Origin: Cyclostephanos tholiformis
Lineage: Eukaryota > Bacillariophyta > Thalassiosirophyceae > Thalassiosirales > Thalassiosiraceae
NCBI GenBank assembly: GCA_036939975.1
Contig: JALLPB010000424.1
Span: forward strand, 1 to 28,848
Reading direction: 5' to 3'
Length of the DNA: 28,848 nucleotides
Within the stretch, counting starts at the first letter, position 1. The number at the start of each line of letters is the position of its first letter. A program made the position numbers and the translations under genes. Shown one piece after another: positions 19,696 to 28,848 of the stretch. The notes below the pieces were generated by a model. That model worked only from the letters and a program-made list of their open reading frames with translations. It did not search any database and was not told the origin of the DNA.

Positions 19696-21207
19696 NCTCT
19701 CATCAACTCCCTACCGTCGCTCCCCCCCCCCCCCCCCCCCCCCACACACACACACATAATATTCGCTCCTCCTCACCTGATACGTAACCTTGGCGATGAC
19801 CTTGCTCTGCTCGCTAACCTCGATGCCCTCTTTCGCCTCGATGCTCTGGTGCAATCCATCGCTCCACCTCCTACCGTCCAATACGCGTCCGGTGAAGGAA
19901 TCGATTATGCCCACGCCCTTGCCATCGGGCAACACCGTATATTCGACGTCCTTATTAAATAGTTCCTTCGCCTTGATGGCATTGAGTATGTACGGCGCCC
20001 AGGCGCCGGTGGCATCGGACGGTTCCTCGAACAGGCTCGATACGCCCAGTGCTCGTTCGCAATCCTTATATCCCCGTTCGTTCAATACCACGTTCTTGTT
20101 CTTGACGTCTACGTCGTAATGCACCTTGGGTCTCAGATTGTCCGCGAGTGTATTCGCGACCCTGTACTTGCTCGACGGCGCCGGCACCTGCTTCGATATG
20201 ATCAAGGGCGTACGCGCCTCGTCGATCAATACGCTATCGGCCTCGTCCACGACGCAATACCCGTTCGCGAAGGCGTTCGGTGGCAGTACCGTCTGGGCCG
20301 GACTGAGCGCCAGGTGATCCCTGAGATAATCGAAGCCGAGCTCGGAATTCGTCACGTAAACGACGTCGGAATTGTACGCCTCCCGTCGCTCGTCCTCGGT
20401 CATGCCCGCCTGAACGAGTCCGACGGTCAGTCCCAAATATCGATGCACCTGTCCCATCCTTTCCATGTCCCGTCGTGCCAGGTAATCGTTGACGGTGACG
20501 ACGAAGCTCGTCCTGCCCTCGACAAGGGCATTGACGTAACAGGGCAACGTCGACACCAGCGTCTTGCCCTCCCCCGTGGCCATCTCGGCGAGTCGTCCGT
20601 CGTGCAACGCGAGTCCACCGAGCAATTGGACGTCGTAATGGCGCTGTTCTATGACGCGCCACGCCGCCTCCCTGACGACCGCGTACGCCTCGTCCAACAA
20701 CGTCGATCCGACGTCATTTACGTCGATCGATTCGCCGTCCGATATGCGCTTGCGGAATTCGGACGTCTTGTCGAGCATGTCATCGTCGTCGAGCTCCTCG
20801 ACGTACGATTCGAGTCGATTGATGTTATCGACGCGCTTGCGAAGGACGGCGAGGTAGGCGTCGTTCGACTCGCGTCGAGTCTCGGCATCCCGTCCCGCGA
20901 CGAATTCCTCCACGACGCCCATGGAAAGTGCCGACGAGGATGAAAACGACGACGACGAAGACGACGACGACTGGGAGGAGGAATGGAAGTGGTGGGGAGG
21001 ACGGGATGATATGCCGAGGAAGGGGCCGCGGCGGACATTGATGATTGTGGAGGAGGAGGAGGAGGAAGTGGTCGCCGTCGAAGGAATCGGTCGAATGACG
21101 ACGTAGCCCTGAACGACGTGACCGACGTCGTCGCGATAGAGGACGGAGACGGCAATTATTAGCATCATCGCCGCCCTGGTGGCGATTCGGCACATCGTGT
21201 CCGTCAT
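17768..21207 (-). CDS. nuclear-encoded SecA translocase ATPase, probably plastid, SecA2-like
   Basis: The motor that pushes proteins through a SecY channel. Exons 19777-21207, 18136-19536 and 17768-18037 give 1033 aa, all in phase zero; the introns are 240 nt (GTGAGG...AAG) and 98 nt (GTACGT...CAG). The start at 21207 precedes a hydrophobic leader (RAAMMLIIAVSVLY) with a possible cleavage near QGY, then Ser-rich sequence, fitting plastid import, though the Ala-Phe motif is absent. Motifs: Walker A MATGEGKT (about 210), VTVNDYLARRD, Walker B VVDEADSVLIDEARTPLIIS, LSGMTGTA, ATNMAGRGTDI, GTNRHESSRIDGQLRGRAGRQGD (conserved motif VI region) and SMDNAWSDHLQNM. It ends about 55 residues after that and lacks the Cys-rich C-terminal zinc domain, as SecA2-type proteins do. 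Diatom plastid genomes encode their own SecA, so this would be a second one. Intron 1 holds poly-C and an N. Confidence 0.93.
19643..19743 (+). repeat. poly-C tracts with an N, in SecA intron 1
   Basis: About 53 C (19643-19695), an N at 19696, about 25 bp unique, then about 23 C. Read on the other strand it has the same G19-23 / unique 25 bp / N / G50 architecture as the URC1-like intron. A CA repeat follows (19743-19755). Confidence 0.95.
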
Positions 21208-21635
21208 GCTGTCCGATGTAATTCGCTCGCTTTCGCACTTCGAACTATTATATAATATTATCATCATCAACCCTCCGCCGATGGCGACCTTGTAGTGACG
21301 ACGATGACGATGACGATGACTACGTCGACGAAGGGGTGGGCGAGGTGGGAGGAGGAGTGAACGAGGAGGGAACGGCGTCGGCACGCGATGAGGTGGAGAG
21401 TTCGACTCGGTCTCAAGAGAGAGAGAGAGGAGAAAGGGACAACGCACGCGACCTCCCGCGGGAGAAAAGCGGGGCGCTGGGGCATCTGGTCAGCGCGGGC
21501 CCCCTGAGGAGGAAGAAGGTCTGTCCGTGATTCGGTTTTTCGATTTTTGATTTTTTTTGGCCGTTTTTCAATTTTTTTTAACTCCCCCCCCCCCCTGAAG
21601 CTTTTAGGCGACGACGACTACCTACCTCTAGTAGT
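21208..21635. promoter_or_regulatory. divergent intergenic gap, SecA / kinesin
   Basis: A 428-bp gap holding both 5' regions. It contains an AT-rich box (ATTATATAATATTATCATC near 21248-21266), a GACGAT repeat near 21296-21320 and, just upstream of the kinesin start, T-rich runs and a 12-C run at about 21585-21596. The SecA frame stays open upstream to 21447, but that stretch is basic and low-complexity, and I take it as noncoding. Confidence 0.4.
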
Positions 21636-22442
21636 ATGATCTCATCCATCCCATCCTCCTCCCATCTCGCCATGCCGACGTCGGCGGCGGTACCATCACC
21701 ACCACCACCACCACCACCCGTCAGGGTCGATCAAACCCGAATGCGCATCGAGAAGATGGAATCCGATCGTATCGAGCGTCGACAACGGGCGAGGGAAATG
21801 CGCGACGTCCGCGCCGAGGAGGAGGGTAGGAAGGATCCGTCATTGGGCGATGTCGACTTCGTCATGTTGATTAGGAGATGGAGGGAGGAACATGCCGGGA
21901 TGGCGCGATCGCATGACTGCGACGATGTTATCGTCGACGACGTCGCCGGGGGGGGGACGACGTCCACGTCGAAGTCGACGATTACCCACGCGCGCTCGTC
22001 ATCGGGGGGGGAAGGCAAAAGGATATGCGTGTGCGTGCGAAAGCGCGGCATGGACCAAAGGGAGGTACGAATGCACGAACACGACGCCGTGACGATATTC
22101 CATCCCACGGCCACGGTACACAGTCCGAGGTTGCGCGTCGACGGTTACACCAAGTATTGCGATCACAACACGTTCGTTTTCGATCACTCGTTCGATGAAT
22201 GTTCGAGCACGGAAGAACTGTACGGACACGTCGCACTGCCGTTGGTACGATACGTATTATGCCGTGGTGGGAGCGACACGATGGCCTGCTCGAGGAGGGG
22301 TTCATTCGTCGGGGGGGGCGTCGTTCCGCTCGGGACAGTCTTCGCATACGGTCAGACGGGTAGCGGCAAGACATACACGATGCGCGGGATACAGAAAATG
22401 GTCGCCGAGGACGTATTCGCGATGCTCGCCGCGGAGAAGGAC

Positions 22443-22474
<32 letters not shown>

Positions 22475-23642
22475 AATCGTCGGACAACGACAACGACAAC
22501 CACTTCCTCGTTCTTCGGAGGATACCATTGTATCCATCGCCATGTTCGAGATATACGGCACGAAGATACAGGACCTACTCAATAATCGTAATCGTCTCAA
22601 GGTATTGGAGGACGGTAAGGGCGAGGTGGTCTTGTCCGGACTCGGTGAATATGAGGTCTCGAATCCATCGGAATTCGCATCTTTAATCGAGAGGGGACAT
22701 ACTCATCGTACCACACACGCGACCGAAATGAACGATGCGTCGTCGCGGTCTCATGCCGTGTGTCAGATATTGCTACGGGAGAAAGGCAATGGCAGGCTAA
22801 TGGGGAAACTTTGCCTCGTCGACCTAGCGGGTAGCGAGCGGGGGAACGATACCAAATGTCACGACAGACAACGTCGGACTGAGAGCTCGGATATCAACAC
22901 GTCCTTACTAGCGTTGAAGGAGTGCATACGTGCGATCGATACCGGTTCCGGATACGTACCTTACAGGCAGAGCAAGCTGACGTTGATATTAAAGGATTGC
23001 TTCGTTAGCAAATTCGCACGCACGGCGATGATCGCCACGTTGAGCCCCGGTAGTGGATCGACGGATCACACCGTTAATACTTTGAGGTATGCCGACAGGA
23101 TCAAGGAGAAGAAGGTCGTCGTGGGCGGTCCGTCATCGTTAGCCATGTACAACGGCGATGGCGGCAGATTGCCCTCGAGATCGTTGACGATGAAGATGAA
23201 GAAAGAATCGCCTGCCGCCGCGAGGTCGCCCGCATTACCAAACGTTCGCGACGAATACGAATACGAATACGAATACGACGAGCTCGATGAGATCATGAAC
23301 GACGACGACGATGACGACGCCAACGGCCATGACCACGCGCCGGCCAAGGACGCGTCCGATCGACGATTGTCCCACGTCGATCGTACTCTCAGGAGACTGC
23401 TCGAGGAGGAGGAAAATCTCCTAAATATGCACATGAAATCGATCCACGAGAATGCCGAGCTCCTGACCGAGGAGGGCTCACTTCTACAAGTGGTCCAGAG
23501 AGAGGATTATGACATGGATGCATACGCGTTGAGGCTCGGCGAGATACTCGATAGGAAGATGACGTTGATACGCGAACTGCGGGAGAGGCTGGGATTGTTC
23601 CGCAACATGCTGATGATCGAGGAGGAGCTGCCGGTACCATAA
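21636..23642 (+). CDS. kinesin-13 (MCAK/KIF2-type) microtubule depolymerase
   Basis: An internal-motor kinesin that would remove tubulin from microtubule ends in spindle or flagellar control. Single exon, 668 aa. The N-terminus is proline-rich, then charged and helical (residues 36-65). The motor domain starts about residue 128 (KRICVCVRKR). It has the P-loop GQTGSGKT (239-246), switch I NDASSRSH (366-373), switch II DLAGSERG (396-403), and SLLALKECIRA with the KEC motif (428-430) plus RVDGYTKY where kinesin-13 has KVD in loop 2. These are class-13 marks. The C-terminal LEEEENLLNMHMKSIHENAE stretch fits the family helical tail. Oddities: a Gly/Cys insert before the P-loop (about 211-231) and an Asp run after it (about 270-279). 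Confidence 0.93.
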
Positions 23643-23853
23643 AATTTTTCCCATAGTGGCTTTCGGATTTCTTTGTTTTTTTACTGCCCCATCTTGTCGG
23701 ATTTGTGTTTGCGTATGGACACTTTGATGCTGGATGAGATAGCATTAGCCACATGCAGCACGGCGAAGAAATGATGTAGTTGGTGATGGCCGCCCAAATA
23801 GTAGACATGTTAAGAGTTGGTGATCCTCCCCAAAGATAAAAATTGTGAATATT

Positions 23854-23930
23854 TGAAACAGAGTTCACTATTCGAGTTCATGATTACATATTATGAAACA
23901 GAGTTCACTATTCAAGTTGATGATTACATA
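23854..23930 (+). repeat. 40-bp tandem repeat, two copies
   Basis: Two adjacent copies start TGAAACAGAGTTCACTATTC (23854 and 23894) and share GATTACATA; they differ by a few substitutions. Confidence 0.85.
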
Positions 23931-24640
23931 CATCTACGCTGTTATTTGAAAAAACTGGCACGAGTTCCCCACCCAACTCCTTTATGCTGCAGCAGGTCTA
24001 CTTCGGAGTTTGCAATCATGGCCATGTTTTGTTTGCTCCCCCCCCCCTAAAAGGAACAACGCAGCTGACAAAAACTCGTGGGAAGCCATGGCACAATGAT
24101 TTGGGGCCAGCACAAGCACGGGGAATGTTGCCATGAAGGTAGCCGCTGGAAGGTACTGGGACTGCAGCAGCTCATCTTGGTTGCGGTGTGTTTTGTATGA
24201 TGCTATGTATTTATGTGTCCGATGCACTTTTGACTACAAACAATTCCTACTTCTTTGAGAAAAGTTTGATTGGTCATCTTTGCTAAAAGTAATATCTACT
24301 TTGTGAAAAGTTTGATAGGTTGTCATAAATGAATTTGGGGTATTGGCCCTTTGTCATGTCTTGGTCTTAATTGTCATCCCATCACCATTGCCATGACCAC
24401 CCCCATCACTGCTGCCCATAATTGACAATTTCAACTAAGTTTTGGCCTGGTAGTCATAGGAAGGAGGATACTAAGAGCCTGGGGCCAACTGCAATGAGTG
24501 GAGTAGGGTGCGCACTTATAAGCATTTTACTTCTTAGTTATGTGACACTCTGATAGAGAGTTTTGTACACATTTTTGCACTTCAAAGGACCAACCGACTT
24601 CCAGTGTTGGTGGCAATGTTCACAACTTTTGCTTTTGGGC

Positions 24641-24969
24641 TGCTCACATCGCATCATGACTCATCACATGATAGAATATCATATCAATATTCAGTGGGTT
24701 AGTACTAGTCCCATTGCTTGTCGCAACACAATATGCAACATGGTGAAACAAGGCATAGTATTAGTGGTTCCACAGGGCTTTGCACAAAGCCACTGATATG
24801 CTCTATTGATCTATGTGCTTCACAACATCCTGACTTATCACATGATAGAATATCATATCAATATTCAGAGGGTTAGTACTAGTCCCATTGCAACATGGTG
24901 TAACAAGGTATAGTATCAGGGGGTCCACAGGGCTTCGCACAAAGCCACTGATATGCTCTATTGATCTAT
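24641..24969 (+). repeat. ~175-bp tandem duplication with internal deletion
   Basis: Copy 1 spans about 24641-24815 and copy 2 about 24816-24969. They share CATGATAGAATATCATATCA, GGTTAGTACTAGTCCCATTG and the ACAAAGCCACTGATATGCTC block. Copy 2 lacks about 20 bp (ttgtcgcaacacaatatgc) between two short GC-ended repeats. A third start, TGCTTCACAC, follows at 24970. Confidence 0.9.
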
Positions 24970-26247
24970 GTGCTTCACACCCTATCCCCTCTGTGGCATG
25001 GCTGTCGAAATTGCCGTCGAGTTACTTACATTTTAGTCAATCTTAAATAATAGCATAGGTAAATATTAATTAATTACTCAATCAGAAATCACTTCGACCA
25101 CACCCTCATCCAACCACTCGTCCATGTTGCATTTGCACTTGATTGGCTGTAAATAAAATATCCACATCGCTTGAGGGGACAAATACTTGCCATGGTGGGG
25201 ATGGTTTTGGTTGTGGTTGTGTTTGTGTTTTTTATCCTTTTCGAACTGATTCCTAAGTGAAATGGCTACGGGGTCAGAGTTTTTAGTCCCCATCTGCAAC
25301 CCCATAGCTGTTAAGCTGTTAACAGACCAAATGATTTATGATTGTCAAATTGGTAGGGGAACATCAACTCGTGTGAGGTCTGCATGTCCTTGTGACAGTG
25401 ACTTGGGGAGCGGAGGGGAGTGTGCGGCCTTTTATCCATGGATGCCCAGTGAGAGGGGCACGCAGGGGTTTGTTTTGGATGCTGATTGATGATGTGCTGG
25501 TGTGTGTGAACTTTATCTGGAGATCTGTTCTGTTGATGGGATGCATTTCAAGAAAATGGAAAATGGCCTTCACACCACCTCCCAAAAATGTAGGCCGACT
25601 CATCTACGAGTATGTAGATCGCTTACTTTTTTCGCTACTAACTTACTCTAATCGCTTAAATAAATTTTACATAAAATACTATTTGATATCCCACAAACAT
25701 AACTCCAACATGGTTTCCTATGCTTCACCTAGGCCTACCGACCCCAAGATGACTAAGTAAAAAATACACACCCCAGCCATGGTGGCCGCTGTCGTCCTAA
25801 GCCCAACAGGGTGCCCCATTCCCGGTGCCGAGACATTCAACAATCAGCCAACATGATGGGCAACAAGTCTATGTAGTTAAAACCAGAGGATTTAATGATT
25901 TATACTATTTATTAGCTACTTAAAGGCATGGTGCATTGTCGATGTGAAAATTATGTTGTTTAAAAGGGCCTCAGAGCTCGCTGACATCACAAGGAAAAGC
26001 GACCCAAAATGGCATAACTCTTCGTCAGGGTGTTAGGAGGGCCCGAGCACTTTGGCTTGCAAGGCATCAGAAATTCGTCCAGCAATTGGAACATATCCAA
26101 CGCCCGGAAGCTCAATTCGGATGTAATTGTTGTTAGAGGGATTAATGTAGTGAGTTATGAGGGTTTTTTTCTGGTAGCAATTCAACATGTAGAATTTTTC
26201 ATGGTGGAAATTTTGTGTCCCGCCAAAAAAGACGTATTTTTTTTCGA

Positions 26248-26303
26248 CGGGACGGATAATTATTTTTGAGAAATGGTCATTTTATGGCAAATTATCCTTC
26301 CCG
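26248..26303. repeat. inverted repeat, 14-bp arms
   Basis: CGGGACGGATAATT (26248-26261) pairs with AATTATCCTTCCCG (26290-26303): 13 of 14 match. A perfect hairpin GGGATTC-TGT-GAATCCC lies nearby at 26390-26406. Both are upstream of the 3' end of the Harbinger transposase and may be element ends or MITE relics. Confidence 0.6.
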
Positions 26304-26553
26304 TTTTCCGTAGTCCCAAAAACACAGCCTTAAAACAGGTTTAAACCCACTCGTGGGATATGATTCCTGGAGAGAGGGGCGGAAATCTGGGGATTCTGTG
26401 AATCCCTTATTTTTTTTTTGAGGAATACATAGTGAGGTTGAGAGAATGAACATGTGATAAGGATAAAAAATAATAATCACATTGTGTAAACAAAGATTTC
26501 ATATTTTTACCATAAAACTACTTAAGTATGAATTTTATGAGATGGCATTCTTA

Positions 26554-27599
26554 CTAATCGTAATATTCTACACTAAACAATGGGTTGGCACGCAACGAAA
26601 GCTGAGTAAGAGCAACAATAGCACCAAACACTGCTTGGTGAGCAAAAATATTGTGACGGTAGGGGGTATTTAATATCCCCCAATTCTTGAACCGTTCGTT
26701 GACGGTCTCCTGGCGGCTCCTCACCCTCGCCGACATCGCCTTCACGCCATCATCCGGATCTGCCAGCAAACCATCTGGACATTTCACTTTTCCCGGTGCA
26801 CTCCCCTGGTAACCCCGATCTGTTTCGCACCGCTCTGCTAACTCCAAATTTTTTGCCAATGCATCCTTGAAAATCATCTCGTCGTTCCACTCACCAGGCT
26901 CATAAGGCCCATTCCACCAGCAAATATCGCCCGTGCGAATGCACAAACCAACCTCATAGCGGTACCCGCTCCTCTTAAATTTGTAGGAGTAGTAGGGCTT
27001 TTTCCAGCCCATCGCGAGGCGGAAGTCCGTCCCATCCACCGAAAGGAGACAGTCGTTTCCAACGTCCCCCACCTTCCTGTTTTCGAAGAGAATCTAGCAG
27101 CAAAAAAAGAAAGGTGAAGGGTCTGGTTTGTTCACAAGAACAATGCAAGCAACAACACAACAATCAACTTACCACAATGTTATCGAGTTCAAAAATCGAA
27201 TCGATATATATCCACATATACTTGTGGATTGTCTTTGGGTCACTCCCCCCCAACATCCTTGAGAGAGCTTCGTCGTTTGGGGGGTACGTTCGCATAAATG
27301 CGAGTGCCCACAAATAATGAATGAACTTGGGATCAGGGGGGAGAAAATTGTGGCTCCGCATCATCTCCCATGCCTCCACCGCAACATCTGCAGACACACC
27401 AAAAAAACCCCGAAAGCGAAGGTCTTCGGGCGAGCCCGTGGAGAGTTTTCCAAGCCGGCGTTCGGCTCGGCCCATCACCTTCTGTCCGATGATGTAAGCA
27501 TCGGGAACCGAAACCTATTCAAGTGTTGAGTAAAAATTGCGAACGCTTGTGGTGAGAGTTCAGATTGAAAAAAAATTAATTGTAAAATCAACGTACCAT
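26554..27599 (-). CDS. PIF/Harbinger-type transposase (DDE_Tnp_4)
   Basis: Cuts and reinserts a PIF/Harbinger DNA transposon. Predicted exons: 27597-27599 (start codon only, or the end of a longer first exon), 27173-27514 and 26554-27093, with introns of 82 nt (GTACGT) and 79 nt (GTAAGT), giving about 294 aa. The catalytic triad pattern is present: SVDGTDFRL (Asp at 27034-27036), PGEWNDEMIF and RSRQETVNERFKNWG, together with ETDRGYQG. The N-terminal part (GRAERRLGKLSTGSPEDLRFRGFFGVS) resembles the helical DNA-binding half of such proteins. No premature stop is seen. Upstream of 27599 the frame continues without a Met to a stop, across a C-run, so the true N-terminus is uncertain. The partner Myb/SANT-like protein of Harbinger elements is not found next to it. 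Confidence 0.85.
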
Positions 27600-27878
27600 G
27601 TTCTTGTTTTTTGCAGGCAGGCCTGCTTCGTTTGCGCTCCTACTCTCTGGGGCGGAGGGGGGAGGGGGGGGGGCAGGATGGTTTGATTTGGAGAAAATTC
27701 ACCTCTTGCGTCAAGAGGATGGGGCGTCAAGGCACAGAGAAGGTGCACCTTTGACAGAATGTCAACGCTATTTTTTTGGAAGAGTTATGTCAAAGCCGCT
27801 GGAGGGGTTTGGTAGCGACATGAAACACCATGTTTGTTGTTTGCTTCAGGCTGGCTTGCGGCGGTGTTGTTGTTGATG

Positions 27879-27985
27879 GTACGATACCTAGGTAGGTAGG
27901 TGCGAAAGGTATGATACTTACTGAGATGATAGGCGAGGATGCCTCGCTCTCATCATCCATGTATGTACCTACCTAGTATGGATAC
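27879..27985. repeat. large imperfect hairpin
   Basis: CTAGGTAGGTA (27888-27898) pairs with TACCTACCTAG (27964-27974), and flanking bases also pair in part (GATACC / GTATGGATAC). Inside, GATGAT pairs with ATCATC and GCGAGG-ATG-CCTCGC forms the tip. It could be a MITE or a folded RNA. Confidence 0.65.
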
Positions 27986-28378
27986 TATGATTTTTCAGAC
28001 CATAGCCAATAGGTAATATTATGGTCAGAGGGTCACCCAGGTCAATTTTCTTGCATACATCATACACAATACACAGGAACGATACTGGGGTACTTTGGCG
28101 AGAGAAAACACTAGGTACATGCCTGTGTAAGGCACAAATAAATCGCTTTCTGCCGTTATGATTGGTGCTAGTGTACAAATACGTATGCTCAGATGGATTT
28201 GAGCGAAGCATACTTTTAGCCCATGTAGAAAGTTCTACGTGCAGGAACCATATTGTAATCGGCAATATCTCAATTTAGTAGTGTTTCTCATTAAATTCAA
28301 CAATACTGTTCCTAAAGTAGAAACTGACGTAGCTAAAGATTGGCACGATTTCTTAAAACGAGAAAAGTTCTCAGCAAA

Positions 28379-28510
28379 TTTTTCATGATTAACGTAGTTT
28401 TTCGTGATTCATCGAGTTTTTCGCAAATGCAATACTATTCCTACGTAGGAAATTGAGTTTTTCGTGATTCATCGAGTTTTTTATGATTCATCGAGTTTTT
28501 TGTGATTCAC
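28379..28510 (+). repeat. 19-bp repeat array
   Basis: The unit GAGTTTTTCGTGATTCATC occurs at about 28396-28413 and as three adjacent copies at 28455-28473, 28474-28492 and 28493-28510 with C/T variation; partial copies lie at 28379 and 28414. A perfect palindrome TTCCTACGTAGGAA (28438-28451) sits between the first copy and the tandem block. Confidence 0.85.
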
Positions 28511-28744
28511 GTTTTCTACGGCTTTCAAATAAGGATTCCTACATGAGAGCTCTGAGCTCACAAAAAAGTTGTATCTCGTAATTCTTTCTTATAAAGAAAG
28601 AAAATTACTAGAAATATTTCCAAATAAGCACCTCGCCAGTTCACAAGAGGGTTTTTAAGTTACTTAAGCAATTGAGTTTTCGAGTGAACTGTGACTTGAC
28701 CCATGATACTGTGAGGACAGAGTCACATTTTTTTCACTCACAAC

Positions 28745-28848
28745 ATGTCCCGCTGGTCCTCCAAAGAAGACGCTTGCCTCCACCAACTTGTTTGCAAAAA
28801 TATTGTAAACTACACCAACCTCGAGCCCAACTACTTGTTCGAGGTCAC
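28745..28848 (+). CDS. 5' end of an unrecognised ORF, Myb/SANT-like start
   Basis: A plus-strand ATG at 28745 opens a frame of 34 codons that runs off the right edge without a stop. It begins MSRWSSKEDACLHQLV and continues NYTNLEPNYLFEV. The W..KED..L..LV spacing is like the first helix of Myb/SANT domains, which in this AT-rich, transposon-bearing region may belong to a mobile element. Too little is visible for a firm call. Confidence 0.4.
   Translation, partial: MSRWSSKEDACLHQLVCKNIVNYTNLEPNYLFEV

Larger units (their letters stand above)
23643..26553. other. AT-rich intergenic region, no supported gene
   Basis: About 2.9 kb between kinesin and the Harbinger transposase. Many frames are open only for short lengths and none carries a domain I recognise. 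Repeats include a 40-bp tandem repeat, a 49-bp spaced repeat at 24247-24326 (AGAAAAGTTTGAT core), a larger tandem duplication, and hairpins near 26248-26303 and 26390-26406. A minus-strand frame at 25078-25305 is polar and His/Asn/Lys-rich, and unrecognised. Confidence 0.6.
27600..28744. other. intergenic region with hairpin and repeat array
   Basis: About 1.1 kb. It contains a G-run (27655-27673), a large imperfect hairpin (27879-27985), a 14-bp palindrome, a 19-bp repeat array and a small perfect hairpin at 28582-28602. I see no gene. Some of it may belong to the Harbinger element, whose ends I could not place. Confidence 0.5.

Noticed and set aside
20119..20943. 274-codon plus-strand frame
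   Set aside because: Antisense to the SecA motor domain; GC-rich coding DNA often leaves the other strand open.
1..28848. tRNA and rRNA genes
   Set aside because: I looked for T-loop-like GTTCRANNC with matching stems and for conserved rRNA strings and found none convincing by eye.

Overview
The window looks like nuclear DNA of a diatom, most likely a centric one; I cannot name the species. Eight host genes are supported. Several have short introns of 69 to 369 nt that mostly start GTGAG. Three products begin with a hydrophobic signal-like leader; in two of them it ends at an Ala-Phe step, the diatom plastid-targeting pattern, and in all three it is followed by a serine-rich stretch. Trinucleotide-encoded Ser and Asp runs are everywhere.

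Layout. Positions 1-4.1 kb hold a piggyBac-type DNA transposon whose transposase frame (minus strand) is cut by one in-frame TGA. From 4.1 to 7.55 kb the DNA is AT-rich, with small direct and inverted repeats and no gene I can support. From 7.59 to 23.64 kb lies a compact, GC-rich gene island with strictly alternating strands: PPi-type phosphofructokinase (-), plastid VOC/glyoxalase-family protein (+), GT31-type glycosyltransferase (-), plastid thioredoxin (+), URC1-type GTP cyclohydrolase II-like protein (-), an unrecognised low-complexity protein with one membrane-like segment (+), nuclear-encoded plastid SecA (-) and kinesin-13 (+). From 23.64 to 28.85 kb the DNA is again AT-rich. It holds tandem duplications, a PIF/Harbinger transposase with its three catalytic residues (-), hairpins, a 19-bp repeat array and the start of an ORF running off the right edge.

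The host genes are not an obvious pathway. Three products (VOC protein, thioredoxin, SecA) are probably plastid proteins; the others suggest cytosolic sugar phosphate metabolism, Golgi glycosylation, pyrimidine or flavin-type chemistry and microtubule dynamics. Neighbouring pairs share divergent promoter gaps (162 to 785 bp) or convergent 3' ends (64 to 289 bp).

The most notable observations are: a predicted 8-nt micro-exon in the glycosyltransferase gene; a nuclear SecA with a targeting leader and no C-terminal zinc domain; the piggyBac transposase split by a single TGA; and long poly-G/poly-C tracts, two next to an N inside introns and one causing an apparent frameshift in the VOC gene. I did not find a clearly new multi-gene system.
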